This document shows, in pieces, positions 8,744-16,380 of a stretch of 64,000 nt of DNA. The stretch's first letter is position 1; every line of letters starts with the position of its first letter. The translations under genes and the position numbers were made by a program. Location of the stretch: assembly GCF_009755225.1 (NCBI RefSeq), contig NZ_WQKZ01000001.1, positions 1,178,001 to 1,242,000 of the forward strand, in the 5' to 3' direction. The notes under the pieces are model-generated. The model saw only the letters and a program-made list of their open reading frames with translations, searched no databases and was not told the DNA's origin. This stretch comes from Hymenobacter ginkgonis (GTDB taxonomy: Bacteria; Bacteroidota; Bacteroidia; Cytophagales; Hymenobacteraceae).

Positions 8744-8751
8744 GGCAGCAA

Positions 8752-9111
8752 TCAGGCAAAAAAATCGCCGGGGTCGGTTTGGCCGAGGTACTTTTTGAGC
8801 TTACCCAAATCGCTAAAATACGGCAGTACCCACTCCATAAACTGCCGCACGGCGGTGGGGCTGTCGGCGTACGCTACAAAGGTGTCGTCGTCTTCCTCAA
8901 ACTCCAGGTGGTCAAGCAAATCGGGCTGGTATTCTTCGATAATGGTTTCGATGTGCTCGCGCCACGACGGGCCATTTCCCCCGTAGCCGTAGTCCTCAAA
9001 TACTTTGAAATAATCATCCAGCCCGCTCACCTCCGCCAAAATAATAAACTGGCGGGCTGAGTCGGTGGCCGCCTTAGCGGCGGCTACTTTAAAGGGGAAC
9101 GTAGAAGTCAT
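8752..9111 (-). CDS. Small acidic protein, Imm51-like candidate
   Basis: 119 aa, strongly acidic, no signal peptide. It sits tightly in the run between the 2H phosphoesterase (45 bases) and the VWA gene (8 bases). From memory, the GYGGNGPSW stretch, the acidic segment followed by DTFVAYADS and the C-terminal FSDLGKLKKYL resemble immunity protein family Imm51. This is a weak, unaligned resemblance. If correct, it would give the MoxR-VWA cluster a polymorphic-toxin-type immunity component, though no toxin is visible beside it. Otherwise it is simply a hypothetical protein of this cluster. Confidence 0.6.
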   Translation of the reverse strand: MTSTFPFKVAAAKAATDSARQFIILAEVSGLDDYFKVFEDYGYGGNGPSWREHIETIIEEYQPDLLDHLEFEEDDDTFVAYADSPTAVRQFMEWVLPYFSDLGKLKKYLGQTDPGDFFA

Positions 9112-9156
9112 AGGGCAGGGTAGGCCAGCGGCCCAGTGTGGGTGGGACAGGTAAAA

Positions 9157-9840
9157 TTACCCTAACGAATATTTTTCCAAAACGACAGTATGTTGCGCCC
9201 GTTGGTACCAATCGTTGTAAACCAGCTCTAGTGTATTGACCTCAAACGAGCCAATAAAGAGCGACTCGTATTGTTCAATTTTTTCGACTAGCAGCTTAGG
9301 CTGCAGTAGCTTGGTGCGGAAACGAATAATCGTGGCGTGCGCCGTTTGAATGCTGTAGCGCTGGTCGATGGAATGCGGCAGCCCCGACTGCCGAAAAGCC
9401 GCCCGCATGGCATCGCGGAGGTTGGCCAGGCCTGCATCCTGCGGAAAGCCCTGCATCATAATCCCACCCGGCGAAGCCGTGAGGCCCGCAAACCGAATGC
9501 GGAACGGTGGCCGGGCTTGCAAAAGGGCATGCACAATTGCCTGGTAGCGGGCGGGGTCAATCAGGGCCAGCGTAAAGCCGGGATAGCAGGAGATTATCGA
9601 CAAAATGGTGAGGTGAATGTCGATAACCGGGTAGTAGTATTGGCCGGGTTCAAGAAACTGGAAGTCAGCCATGATGCCCTCAATAAGGTCGGTGATAGCA
9701 GCAGGCGGCCGGGCCAGCAGCGTGATGCCGCGGCGGCTGTCCTGCGCCGAATCAAGCAAGGGGTCGAGCGCGGCCGCGCCGCGCGCCAGCTGGGGCAGGG
9801 CCGCCTGGCGCATGGCATCATAATGGGCAGATAGGTTCAT
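9157..9840 (-). CDS. 2H phosphoesterase superfamily protein (2'-5' RNA ligase-like)
   Basis: 227 aa, cytoplasmic. It carries the two H-x-T/S motifs that define 2H phosphoesterases: HLT at residues 76-78 and HAT at 168-170, each in a predicted beta strand (DIHLTILSI and TAHATIIRF). The family cleaves or ligates 2'-5' or cyclic phosphodiester bonds in RNA or nucleotides. The substrate is not predictable from sequence. It starts 10 bases after the DUF5682 stop and precedes the Imm51-like and VWA genes, so it is probably co-transcribed with the MoxR-VWA cluster. This partner is not one I recall as standard for such clusters. Confidence 0.85.
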   Translation of the reverse strand: MNLSAHYDAMRQAALPQLARGAAALDPLLDSAQDSRRGITLLARPPAAITDLIEGIMADFQFLEPGQYYYPVIDIHLTILSIISCYPGFTLALIDPARYQAIVHALLQARPPFRIRFAGLTASPGGIMMQGFPQDAGLANLRDAMRAAFRQSGLPHSIDQRYSIQTAHATIIRFRTKLLQPKLLVEKIEQYESLFIGSFEVNTLELVYNDWYQRAQHTVVLEKYSLG

Positions 9841-9850
9841 GCGAAGGACT

Positions 9851-12112
9851 TTAGGAAAAGGCAGCTACGCCCACTAGCTCGCGCAAAAAAGGTAGCACCT
9901 GCGCGCCGCGTTCCCAGTCAAAATCCAGGGCCCCGGCCGCGGCAGGGGGGGTAGGGGGCGCGGCCCCGGCCAGGTCCATGAGCTGGCGGCGCTCGGGCGG
10001 CGAAAACTCGGCAAACGCCCGGCGCAGCAGCGGCACCACGGCCCGAAACACGTCTTCGGGCAAGCTGCCAAGCCAGGCATCGAGCAGGTCGAACAGCTCG
10101 CGGTGGTGGATGAGCACGAGGCCCGAGCCGCGCAAAAAGCCCTCCATCCAGGCGGTGGCGTAGGCCGTGGGCTGGGCAGGCGCCAACGCCAAGCCCAGGG
10201 CCGTGGCCGTGGCGTCGGTGGTCGCCTGGTGGGTGTCGAAAAGTAGGCGAGCGGCCGCGCCCGCCAGCAGGCCGTTGCTGGCCGTGCTGCGCTGCACGGC
10301 CGCCAGGGCAGCGTACCACTCACCTTCGTGGCCAGCCTCTTGCAGCAGGCGAATGGCAGCGTGAGCAGCTTCGAGTTTATCCAGCAAGGACCGGGCGGCA
10401 TCGAGGTCGAGGCCGGCGCAGGCGCCGGGCAAGCCAATGCACAGGCGCGGCACCAGCTGCTGCACCACCTGGGTAACCTGGGTGGTGTCGGTGCGGCGCA
10501 CGCTGCCGTAGCGCAGCACCTGCACCAAGGGGGGTAGGGCCGCGAGCAGGTGCGTCACGTCGCGGGTGCTGGCGCCGAGGGCTTCGAGGCGGGCTACTAG
10601 CGCTGGCACGGCCGGGCCGAGGTCGGCACGCAGGGCCTCTTCGAGCAGGTGGCTCACAGCTTCGAGACTTGGGGCTTCGGCGGCGCGGGCAGTGGCGTGG
10701 GCCGCGGCCGCGGCGAGCACGGTATTGCCCCAGCGGCCCGCCTCAATAACGGCCAGCGCCATGTCGGGCGGCCAGTGCAACTCCCATTCTTCGTGGAAAG
10801 TACCGGCCTTACCCCCCGCCACCTGCTGGGGCTGGCCCCAACCGATGCCGAGCAGGCGCAGGCGGTGCAGCAGGTGGCTGCGCAGCAGGTGGGTATCCTG
10901 GCGCAGGTCGAGGGCCAGCGGCTTCGCTACGGGTTCGGGCTTGAGGCGCAGCGCTTTCTGCTGCTGGGCCAGGTCTTGCTGCAGGGGGGTAGCGGGCTGG
11001 CCGGGGGGGACTTCGCCTAGTTTTTCGCCCACCACCAGCGCGCGCTGCACCACGGCCAGGCCTTCGCTATACCCGCCGCCCAGCAGGGCCACGGCCGCTT
11101 CTTGCAGCTCGCCGATGCCCGGCAGGCTAAGCCCGCGCACGGCGGCCAGCGTGTCGGCTAGCCGCACGGCCTCGATGGCGTGGGCTGAGGAAGCATCCAA
11201 ATCCTGGCTGCGCAGCAGGCGCGCGGCGCGCACCATCCACTGCGTTACCACCTGGGCGCGGGGGGTAGTAAACAGCAGTTCGTACCAGGCCGGCGAGAGC
11301 ACGCCCGCCCCGTAGCCCGAGCTGAACGACAGCCGCTCGTAGGTCCAGGGTATCCAAGTGGCTTCGACGGGGGCTTTTTTCAAGCCTTTCAGGCGGGCTT
11401 TGTCCTCCTTCTTCTGGAAGTCGGGGTCGGTGAGCACCGGCGCGTGCCAGGCCCCGCACACCACCGCCACGCGGGCGTAGCCCTGGGCCAGGGTAGCGCG
11501 CAGGGTTTCGCGCATGTAGGCCTCGCGCAGCAAGGTTTCGGGGCTTTCGGGGCGGCGTAGCTCGTTGCGCAGGGCCGTCATCATATCGAGCACCACGCCG
11601 AAGGTATCGGCGTGGCCGGGCGCCTGCTCAAGGTGGGTTTCCCACCACTGCTCCGAGTCGGAGTAGCCGGCCAGGCGGGCGATGTAAGCCACGGGGTCGG
11701 CTTCGAAGTCGGGGGTAGGGGCGTCGGCAACGGTAGTTGCGGCGTCGTCGCCCGCTGCGTCAGTGTCTTGATTAGCCAGCTTATCCAGCCCAAACCGCAG
11801 GGCCATCGGCAGGTCGAAACAGCGCACGTGGGCCGCATTGGCGAAGCACCACTGCACGGCCTGCCACTCGGGCGAAAACTCGGCAAAGGGCAGAAACGAC
11901 GCCTGGCCTTGCTGCTTGGGGTTATAAAGTAGCAAGGCCACGGGCGGAATTAGGGCGGGGTCGCGCAGCGTAGCCAGGGCGGCTTCGCCATCGGCGGGGC
12001 ACTCAAGCAGCACGATATCGGGCCGAAACGCGTGGAGCGCGGCCACCAAGCTGGCGGCGCTGCCGGGGCCGTGGTGGCGAATTCCAAAGAGGCGGAGGTC
12101 AGAAGCAGGCAT
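9851..12112 (-). CDS. DUF5682 family protein
   Basis: 753 aa, cytoplasmic. The N-terminus shows GIRHHGPGSA (residues 10-19) and then a strand ending LLECPADG; a later strand carries VCGAWHAPVL. These conserved His/Glu motifs recall the EreA/ChaN/TIKI metal-dependent hydrolase fold, which is an inference. The remaining two thirds are helical, alanine- and leucine-rich, repeat-like sequence. DUF5682 is known mainly from clusters with MoxR, VWA, DUF5691 and SWIM proteins, exactly the set present here. The start at 12112 lies next to an AT-rich intergenic region. Biochemical function is unknown. Confidence 0.85.
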   Translation of the reverse strand: MPASDLRLFGIRHHGPGSAASLVAALHAFRPDIVLLECPADGEAALATLRDPALIPPVALLLYNPKQQGQASFLPFAEFSPEWQAVQWCFANAAHVRCFDLPMALRFGLDKLANQDTDAAGDDAATTVADAPTPDFEADPVAYIARLAGYSDSEQWWETHLEQAPGHADTFGVVLDMMTALRNELRRPESPETLLREAYMRETLRATLAQGYARVAVVCGAWHAPVLTDPDFQKKEDKARLKGLKKAPVEATWIPWTYERLSFSSGYGAGVLSPAWYELLFTTPRAQVVTQWMVRAARLLRSQDLDASSAHAIEAVRLADTLAAVRGLSLPGIGELQEAAVALLGGGYSEGLAVVQRALVVGEKLGEVPPGQPATPLQQDLAQQQKALRLKPEPVAKPLALDLRQDTHLLRSHLLHRLRLLGIGWGQPQQVAGGKAGTFHEEWELHWPPDMALAVIEAGRWGNTVLAAAAAHATARAAEAPSLEAVSHLLEEALRADLGPAVPALVARLEALGASTRDVTHLLAALPPLVQVLRYGSVRRTDTTQVTQVVQQLVPRLCIGLPGACAGLDLDAARSLLDKLEAAHAAIRLLQEAGHEGEWYAALAAVQRSTASNGLLAGAAARLLFDTHQATTDATATALGLALAPAQPTAYATAWMEGFLRGSGLVLIHHRELFDLLDAWLGSLPEDVFRAVVPLLRRAFAEFSPPERRQLMDLAGAAPPTPPAAAGALDFDWERGAQVLPFLRELVGVAAFS

Positions 12113-12240
12113 GGCAAAAGATAGGCTGCGCCGTTCATACGTAGGGGCTTGCAGGCCAGTTAGGGGCGGCAGGGGGAAGTGTATAAGTCTTAAAATTGTG
12201 CTTTTTTGATAAAATCTGTTTTCAGTTACTCAAAACGTTG

Positions 12241-12293
12241 AAAATAAGTGTTAAAGTGGGACAAAAAACTTATTTAAATGTCCCAAAATAAGT
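12241..12293. promoter_or_regulatory. Operator-like repeat cluster in AT-rich intergenic region
   Basis: AAAATAAGT occurs at 12241-12249 and 12285-12293, with its inverse ACTTATTT between them at 12268-12275. GGGAC (12258-12262) and GTCCC (12280-12284) form an inverted pair. The spacing suggests a protein-binding site controlling the divergent genes at 12112 (leftward) and 12391 (rightward). No regulator gene is adjacent. Confidence 0.4.
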
Positions 12294-12390
12294 CAATTTT
12301 ATTGCTATTATGCTAAAACCGGTCGCTTCCTAGGTTACGTAGTTCTACCTGCCTAGCTGTTGCCGTTCCTCCTTTTTTCTGCCAGTGCTT

Positions 12391-12804
12391 ATGTTTTCAA
12401 CTACTTACTCCACAGCTTTTTTACAAGTGGCCTACCGCCCCGACCTCAATCAGCTAACGGGGCGCTGGCTGGATTCTGTGACGGAAACCGAACTGCACAC
12501 CGGCTACGATGCCCTGCGGCAAGCGGCGTTGCATTACCGCTGCGGCTGCTGGCTCATCGACTCGCGCCGCCGCACTAGCCGCAGCCGCAGCGGCCCCGCT
12601 TGGGTCACCGACCACTTCCTGCCCCAGGTGCAGCGCGAGTTGCGTAGTCCGCTGTGCGTCTGCTTCTTGGTGCTGCCCGACTACCTCCAGAGCCTACCCC
12701 CCAGCGCCAGCGCTAGCCGCCCCAACGCGGCCGTGGAGTTTGCCCGCTTCCTCGACGAGGGCGCGGCCAACGCTTGGCTGGCCCGGCGGCAGGTAAGCGT
12801 ATAG
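12391..12804 (+). CDS. SpoIIAA/STAS-like protein, copy 1
   Basis: 137 aa, soluble. I chose the ATG at 12391 over the GTG two codons earlier because it gives the same length as copy 2. The pattern (YRPDLNQLTGRWL, then GYDALRQAALHYRC, WLIDSRRR, FLPQVQREL and CFLVLPDYL) resembles small Hymenobacter proteins with a SpoIIAA/STAS-like alternating strand-helix fold. That fold call is inferred. It is about 65 percent identical by eye to the next gene, so this is a tandem duplication. The pair lies antiparallel inside the MoxR-VWA cluster, splitting MoxR from DUF5682. Confidence 0.72.
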   Translation: MFSTTYSTAFLQVAYRPDLNQLTGRWLDSVTETELHTGYDALRQAALHYRCGCWLIDSRRRTSRSRSGPAWVTDHFLPQVQRELRSPLCVCFLVLPDYLQSLPPSASASRPNAAVEFARFLDEGAANAWLARRQVSV

Positions 12805-12931
12805 TGCCTGGGTAGGGCGCCGGGCATCAGCCGATGTGAAAGCAGGAAAATGCTTTTTCTAAGGGCTTTTTTTGGTGGAGGCGTCGGCGCCGCTTTGTAG
12901 CTTTAGGGCCCCACCCGCCGAGTTTGCTGCC

Positions 12932-13345
12932 ATGTCGCCCGACCCTTTCTCAACTGTCGCCCTGCACGTTACCTACCGCCCCGACCTGAGCCAGCTAACG
13001 GGGCGCTGGCTGCGCTCCGTGAATGAAGACGAGCTGCATGCTGGCTACCAGGCCCTGCGCATGGCGGCCCGGCACTACCGCTGCGCCTACTGGCTCATCG
13101 ACTCGCGCCGCCGCACCAATCGCAGCCTCAATGGCCCCGAGTGGGTTGTGACGCGCTTCCTGCCCCAGGTGCAGCGCGAGCTTGGTATGCCGCTGTCCGT
13201 GAGCTTTCTAGTGCTACCCGAGTACCTGAAAAGCTTGCCGCCGTCCCTGCTCAGCGCCCCTCCCGGCAGCCCGTTGCAGTTTGGCCGCTTCCTCAACGAG
13301 GGCGACGCCGATGCCTGGCTGGCTGCGCAGCAAAGCGGGGGGTAG
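12932..13345 (+). CDS. SpoIIAA/STAS-like protein, copy 2
   Basis: 137 aa, paralogue of the gene at 12391, sharing the WLIDSRRRT, FLPQVQREL and LVLPEYLKSLPP blocks. I chose the ATG at 12932; starting earlier, at 12872, would add 20 non-conserved residues. Divergence is concentrated in the first few residues and in the loop before the final helix. STAS-type proteins usually bind a partner kinase or transporter, but none is adjacent. Whether the pair belongs functionally to the surrounding MoxR-VWA genes or is an insertion is unclear. Confidence 0.72.
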   Translation: MSPDPFSTVALHVTYRPDLSQLTGRWLRSVNEDELHAGYQALRMAARHYRCAYWLIDSRRRTNRSLNGPEWVVTRFLPQVQRELGMPLSVSFLVLPEYLKSLPPSLLSAPPGSPLQFGRFLNEGDADAWLAAQQSGG

Positions 13346-13495
13346 GGATTAGTATAATTACCAATCCAAAGCCAACTATGCAGTGGCGATGGACTTCACT
13401 CTGCCGCTGAGGCGCTAGTTGGTTGTGTAGATTTTCGTGCTCGCAATACGTCATGCGCGGCGGCACTAGTATAAGGTTGGTTAGCCGCGTGAGCT

Positions 13496-14575
13496 CTACG
13501 CCACTACCTCCCTGCACGCGCGGTACAAATCCTTCCAGCCTTCTCTTTCCTTCACCACGGTTTCGAGGTATTCGAGCCAGGCCACGCGGTCGGGGGTAGG
13601 GTCTTTGATGACGGCGCCGGTGAGGCCGGCAGCCAGGTCGGCGGCGCGCAGGGTACCGTCGCCGAAGTACGCGGCCAGGGCCAAGCCGCTGTTCATCACC
13701 GAGATGGCTTCGCCGGTGCTGAGGGTGCCGCCGGGGCTTTTGAGTTTGGTTTTGCCGTTGTCGGTCACGCCCTGGCGCAGCTCCCGAAACACGGTCACGA
13801 GGCGCTGGATTTGCTCCAGGGCGGGGGCTTCGGCCGGAATTTGCAGCGCCTTGCCCTGCTTCTCGACGCGGGTTTGCACAATTTGAACTTCTTCGGCCAG
13901 CGTGGCGGGCAGGGGCAGCACCACGGCATTGAAGCGGCGGCGCAGGGCGCTGCTTAGCTCGTTCACGCCACGGTCGCGGTCGTTGGCGGTGGCTATCACG
14001 TTGAAGCCCCGGGCGGCAGCGATTTCGGTGTTTAGCTCCGGAATGGGTAACACCTTCTCCGAGAGCATAGTAATGAGCGTGTCCTGCACGTCGCTGGGAA
14101 TCCGCGTCAGCTCCTCGATGCGCACGAGCTGGCCTTGCGCCATGCCCTGGTAGAGGGGGCTGGGCACGAGCGCGCCCAGCGACGGGCCCTCGGCCAGCAG
14201 GCGGGCATAGTTCCAGGAGTAGCGCAGCGAGTCTTCGGCCGTGCCCGCCGTGCCCTGCACCAGCAGGTTAGAATGCCCGCTGATGGCGGCGGTGAGGTGC
14301 TCGCTCACCCAGCTTTTGGCCGTGCCGGGCACGCCGAGCAGCAGCAGGGCGCGGTCGGTGGCCAGGGTTGCCACCGCGATTTCCATCAAGCGCCGCTGGC
14401 CGATGTACTTGGGCTCAATTTCAAAGCCGTTGTCGAGCTTGCCGCCCAGCAGGTACGTCACCACCGCCCACGGCGAGAGCTGCCAGTTGGTAGGGCGTGG
14501 GCGGTCGTCGAGGCGGCGCAGTTCGGCCAACTCTTCGGCGTAGGCAACTTCAACGTGGGGGCGTAGGAGGTCCAT
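13496..14575 (-). CDS. MoxR-family AAA+ ATPase
   Basis: 359 aa. Walker A is GVPGTAKS at residues 81-88; Walker B follows as VRIEELTRIP, then ITMLSEKVLPIPELN, sensor-1 ATANDRDRG and arginine-finger region SALRRRFN. MoxR ATPases form hexamers that remodel or activate target proteins together with a VWA partner, here the protein at 7640-8743. The gene is separated from DUF5691 by a 40-bp palindrome. A weak promoter-like TATACTTG (minus strand, 14599-14606) lies just upstream, so MoxR may be its own transcription unit. Confidence 0.92.
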   Translation of the reverse strand: MDLLRPHVEVAYAEELAELRRLDDRPRPTNWQLSPWAVVTYLLGGKLDNGFEIEPKYIGQRRLMEIAVATLATDRALLLLGVPGTAKSWVSEHLTAAISGHSNLLVQGTAGTAEDSLRYSWNYARLLAEGPSLGALVPSPLYQGMAQGQLVRIEELTRIPSDVQDTLITMLSEKVLPIPELNTEIAAARGFNVIATANDRDRGVNELSSALRRRFNAVVLPLPATLAEEVQIVQTRVEKQGKALQIPAEAPALEQIQRLVTVFRELRQGVTDNGKTKLKSPGGTLSTGEAISVMNSGLALAAYFGDGTLRAADLAAGLTGAVIKDPTPDRVAWLEYLETVVKEREGWKDLYRACREVVA

Positions 14576-14691
14576 TCTGGTTTAAATAGGAAGTGCAAGT
14601 ATAGGAATTGTGAATTTTACGGCTCGGAAAAATTCAGTTATTGAGCTTATCTGGGGGCCGCTTGCCAAGCCTGATATACAAGGGTAGGGGT

Positions 14692-14731
14692 AGGCATTAA
14701 GTAAGCAGGCTAGCCTGCTTACTTAATGCCT
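14692..14731. terminator. Perfect 40-bp palindrome at DUF5691 3' end
   Basis: Bases 14692-14711 and 14712-14731 are exact reverse complements with no spacer, and the last base falls in the DUF5691 stop codon. It most likely forms a terminator or RNA-end hairpin separating SWIM-DUF5691 from MoxR. A binding site for a dimeric protein is the alternative. Confidence 0.6.
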
Positions 14732-16380
14732 TACTCTCGCAACGACGCTAGCAGTTCGGCCTGAAAGCGCAGGTTATCAACGAACAGCTGCAAGGGGCTG
14801 CGGAACAGTTCGTGCGGCTGCTCAATGGCTTCGACGTGTTGCAGGGCCCAGGGTATATCGGCGGCAGCAAGGCGCGGGGCCACCGTTTGGGGCAGCACCC
14901 AGGCCAGGTCGCGCAAGGCCACCGGCACGTTGTGGTACGCATCGGGCACGGCCGTATGCGCCAGCGTGCGGCTGATGACCTCCACCACGGCCACGCTCAG
15001 GGCGCGCGGCCAGGGCCCGGGCACGTAGCCGAGGTCGGCCGGCCAGTCGGGGGCCTGTTGGCGCACGCGTTGCAGCAGCGGCTCCAGCACCAGCGCCTGG
15101 CGGGTGGCGGTGGGCAGTAACTCGACTAGGGCCACCCAGTTTATAGCATGTACGCAGCGCGCCTGGTGCAAGGCTGGGCGCTGCCGCAGCCACAGTTGCA
15201 CGAAGGCGGCCGCAAAATCGGCGTCGCGGTGCAGCAGGGTGCTGTGCGCCCAGGCTGGCAGCAGCGGCACGGCCCAGTCGGTGGCCAGGGCCGCGGCCAG
15301 CAGTTCGGCCGGCGCCAGGCCCAGGTGCTGGCACCAGCGGCTGGGCGGCAGCAGGGCCAGTAGGTTGCCCAGGCGCGCGGCCGTCGGCCCCCCGCCCCCC
15401 GCCAGCTCGGCGTAGGCAAAGCGGCTGTTTTTTTCCTCAATGCCATCGGCCAGCCAGGTTTTGTCCCAGGCGGGGGGTAGGGCCACGGCCAGGCTGGCTT
15501 TACCCAAGCCCAGCAAGCCACGCTTGGCTTGCAGAAGCGGCGCGGCCCGCGCCCACAGCCGCTCGGTGAGGGCCGCGCCGGGCAGGCGCACCAGCAACTC
15601 GGCTGCCTGGCGGCGCACTTCCTGCCCCCGCGATTTTAACAGCCCTTCCAGGGTGGGCTCGGCGGTGGGGTGCAGGTGCTCAGCCAGTAGCTCCAGCAGC
15701 GCCTCCTGCACCTTGGCGGGTTCGGTGGGCAGGGCGGCCAGCAGCAGGGCGCGGGCCGCTTCGGCTTCGTGCGCAAAGCGCTGGCGCAGCCAAGCTAGGC
15801 GCTCGGTTAGCGAGCCGGTTTCCCAGGGGCCAAGGTCGGTGGGGTCGGCGCTGGCAGGGGGGGAGGCGACTACCAGGTGGGCCCACTCGCTGTTTTGGGC
15901 CGCTAGCCAGTGGCCCCGTGTGCCCAGCACGGGGGCCAGCACCGCGCGGGTTTCGGCCGAGCGGGTGGCGTAGTGCAGCAGCGGCACCAGCAGGGTATCG
16001 GGCACCCGGCGCCCAGCGGCAGCCACGCGCACCAAATAAGCCGGCAAGCTATCCAGGTGCAGCGAGCTGACTACCATGCGTTGCAAGCACGCATAGCCGA
16101 GCGGCCCCAGCGCGGGCAGATGCTCGGCCGGGGCGGGCGGCGGGGCCGGGTGCGGCGGGAGGGCTGGCACGTAGCCTGCTTTTTGCAGGAGCGCCAGTGC
16201 CCCCGCGGCCAGTAGTAAGTGCTGCTCGCGGCTGGGCGCCGTGGCCGCATCGGCGGTGGGCACGAAGCCGGGCACGGCGGGCACGGCCACGGAGTTTTGG
16301 CGGGTGCCGAGCAGGGCCAGGCGCAGCAACTGGGGCCACTGGGGCACTGCCTGCTCGGGGAGAACTGGGGTAGGGCTCAT
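14731..16380 (-). CDS. DUF5691 family protein
   Basis: 549 aa, cytoplasmic, very rich in Ala and Leu. The sequence is a run of short amphipathic helices resembling HEAT-like repeats (for example LLKSRGQEVRRQAAELLVRL and similar segments). This points to a scaffold or adaptor rather than an enzyme; I see no catalytic motif. The start overlaps the stop of the SWIM gene by 4 bases (ATGA), indicating translational coupling. The SWIM-DUF5691 pairing next to MoxR, DUF5682 and VWA is a recurrent gene set. The C-terminus (HELFRSPLQLF, then LRFQAELLASL) is well preserved. Confidence 0.85.
   Translation of the reverse strand: MSPTPVLPEQAVPQWPQLLRLALLGTRQNSVAVPAVPGFVPTADAATAPSREQHLLLAAGALALLQKAGYVPALPPHPAPPPAPAEHLPALGPLGYACLQRMVVSSLHLDSLPAYLVRVAAAGRRVPDTLLVPLLHYATRSAETRAVLAPVLGTRGHWLAAQNSEWAHLVVASPPASADPTDLGPWETGSLTERLAWLRQRFAHEAEAARALLLAALPTEPAKVQEALLELLAEHLHPTAEPTLEGLLKSRGQEVRRQAAELLVRLPGAALTERLWARAAPLLQAKRGLLGLGKASLAVALPPAWDKTWLADGIEEKNSRFAYAELAGGGGPTAARLGNLLALLPPSRWCQHLGLAPAELLAAALATDWAVPLLPAWAHSTLLHRDADFAAAFVQLWLRQRPALHQARCVHAINWVALVELLPTATRQALVLEPLLQRVRQQAPDWPADLGYVPGPWPRALSVAVVEVISRTLAHTAVPDAYHNVPVALRDLAWVLPQTVAPRLAAADIPWALQHVEAIEQPHELFRSPLQLFVDNLRFQAELLASLRE

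Noticed and set aside
10000..12000. Long antisense open frames over DUF5682 and other GC-rich genes
   Set aside because: They follow the codon periodicity of the sense genes and are low-complexity Arg/Ala/Pro translations, so they are shadows.
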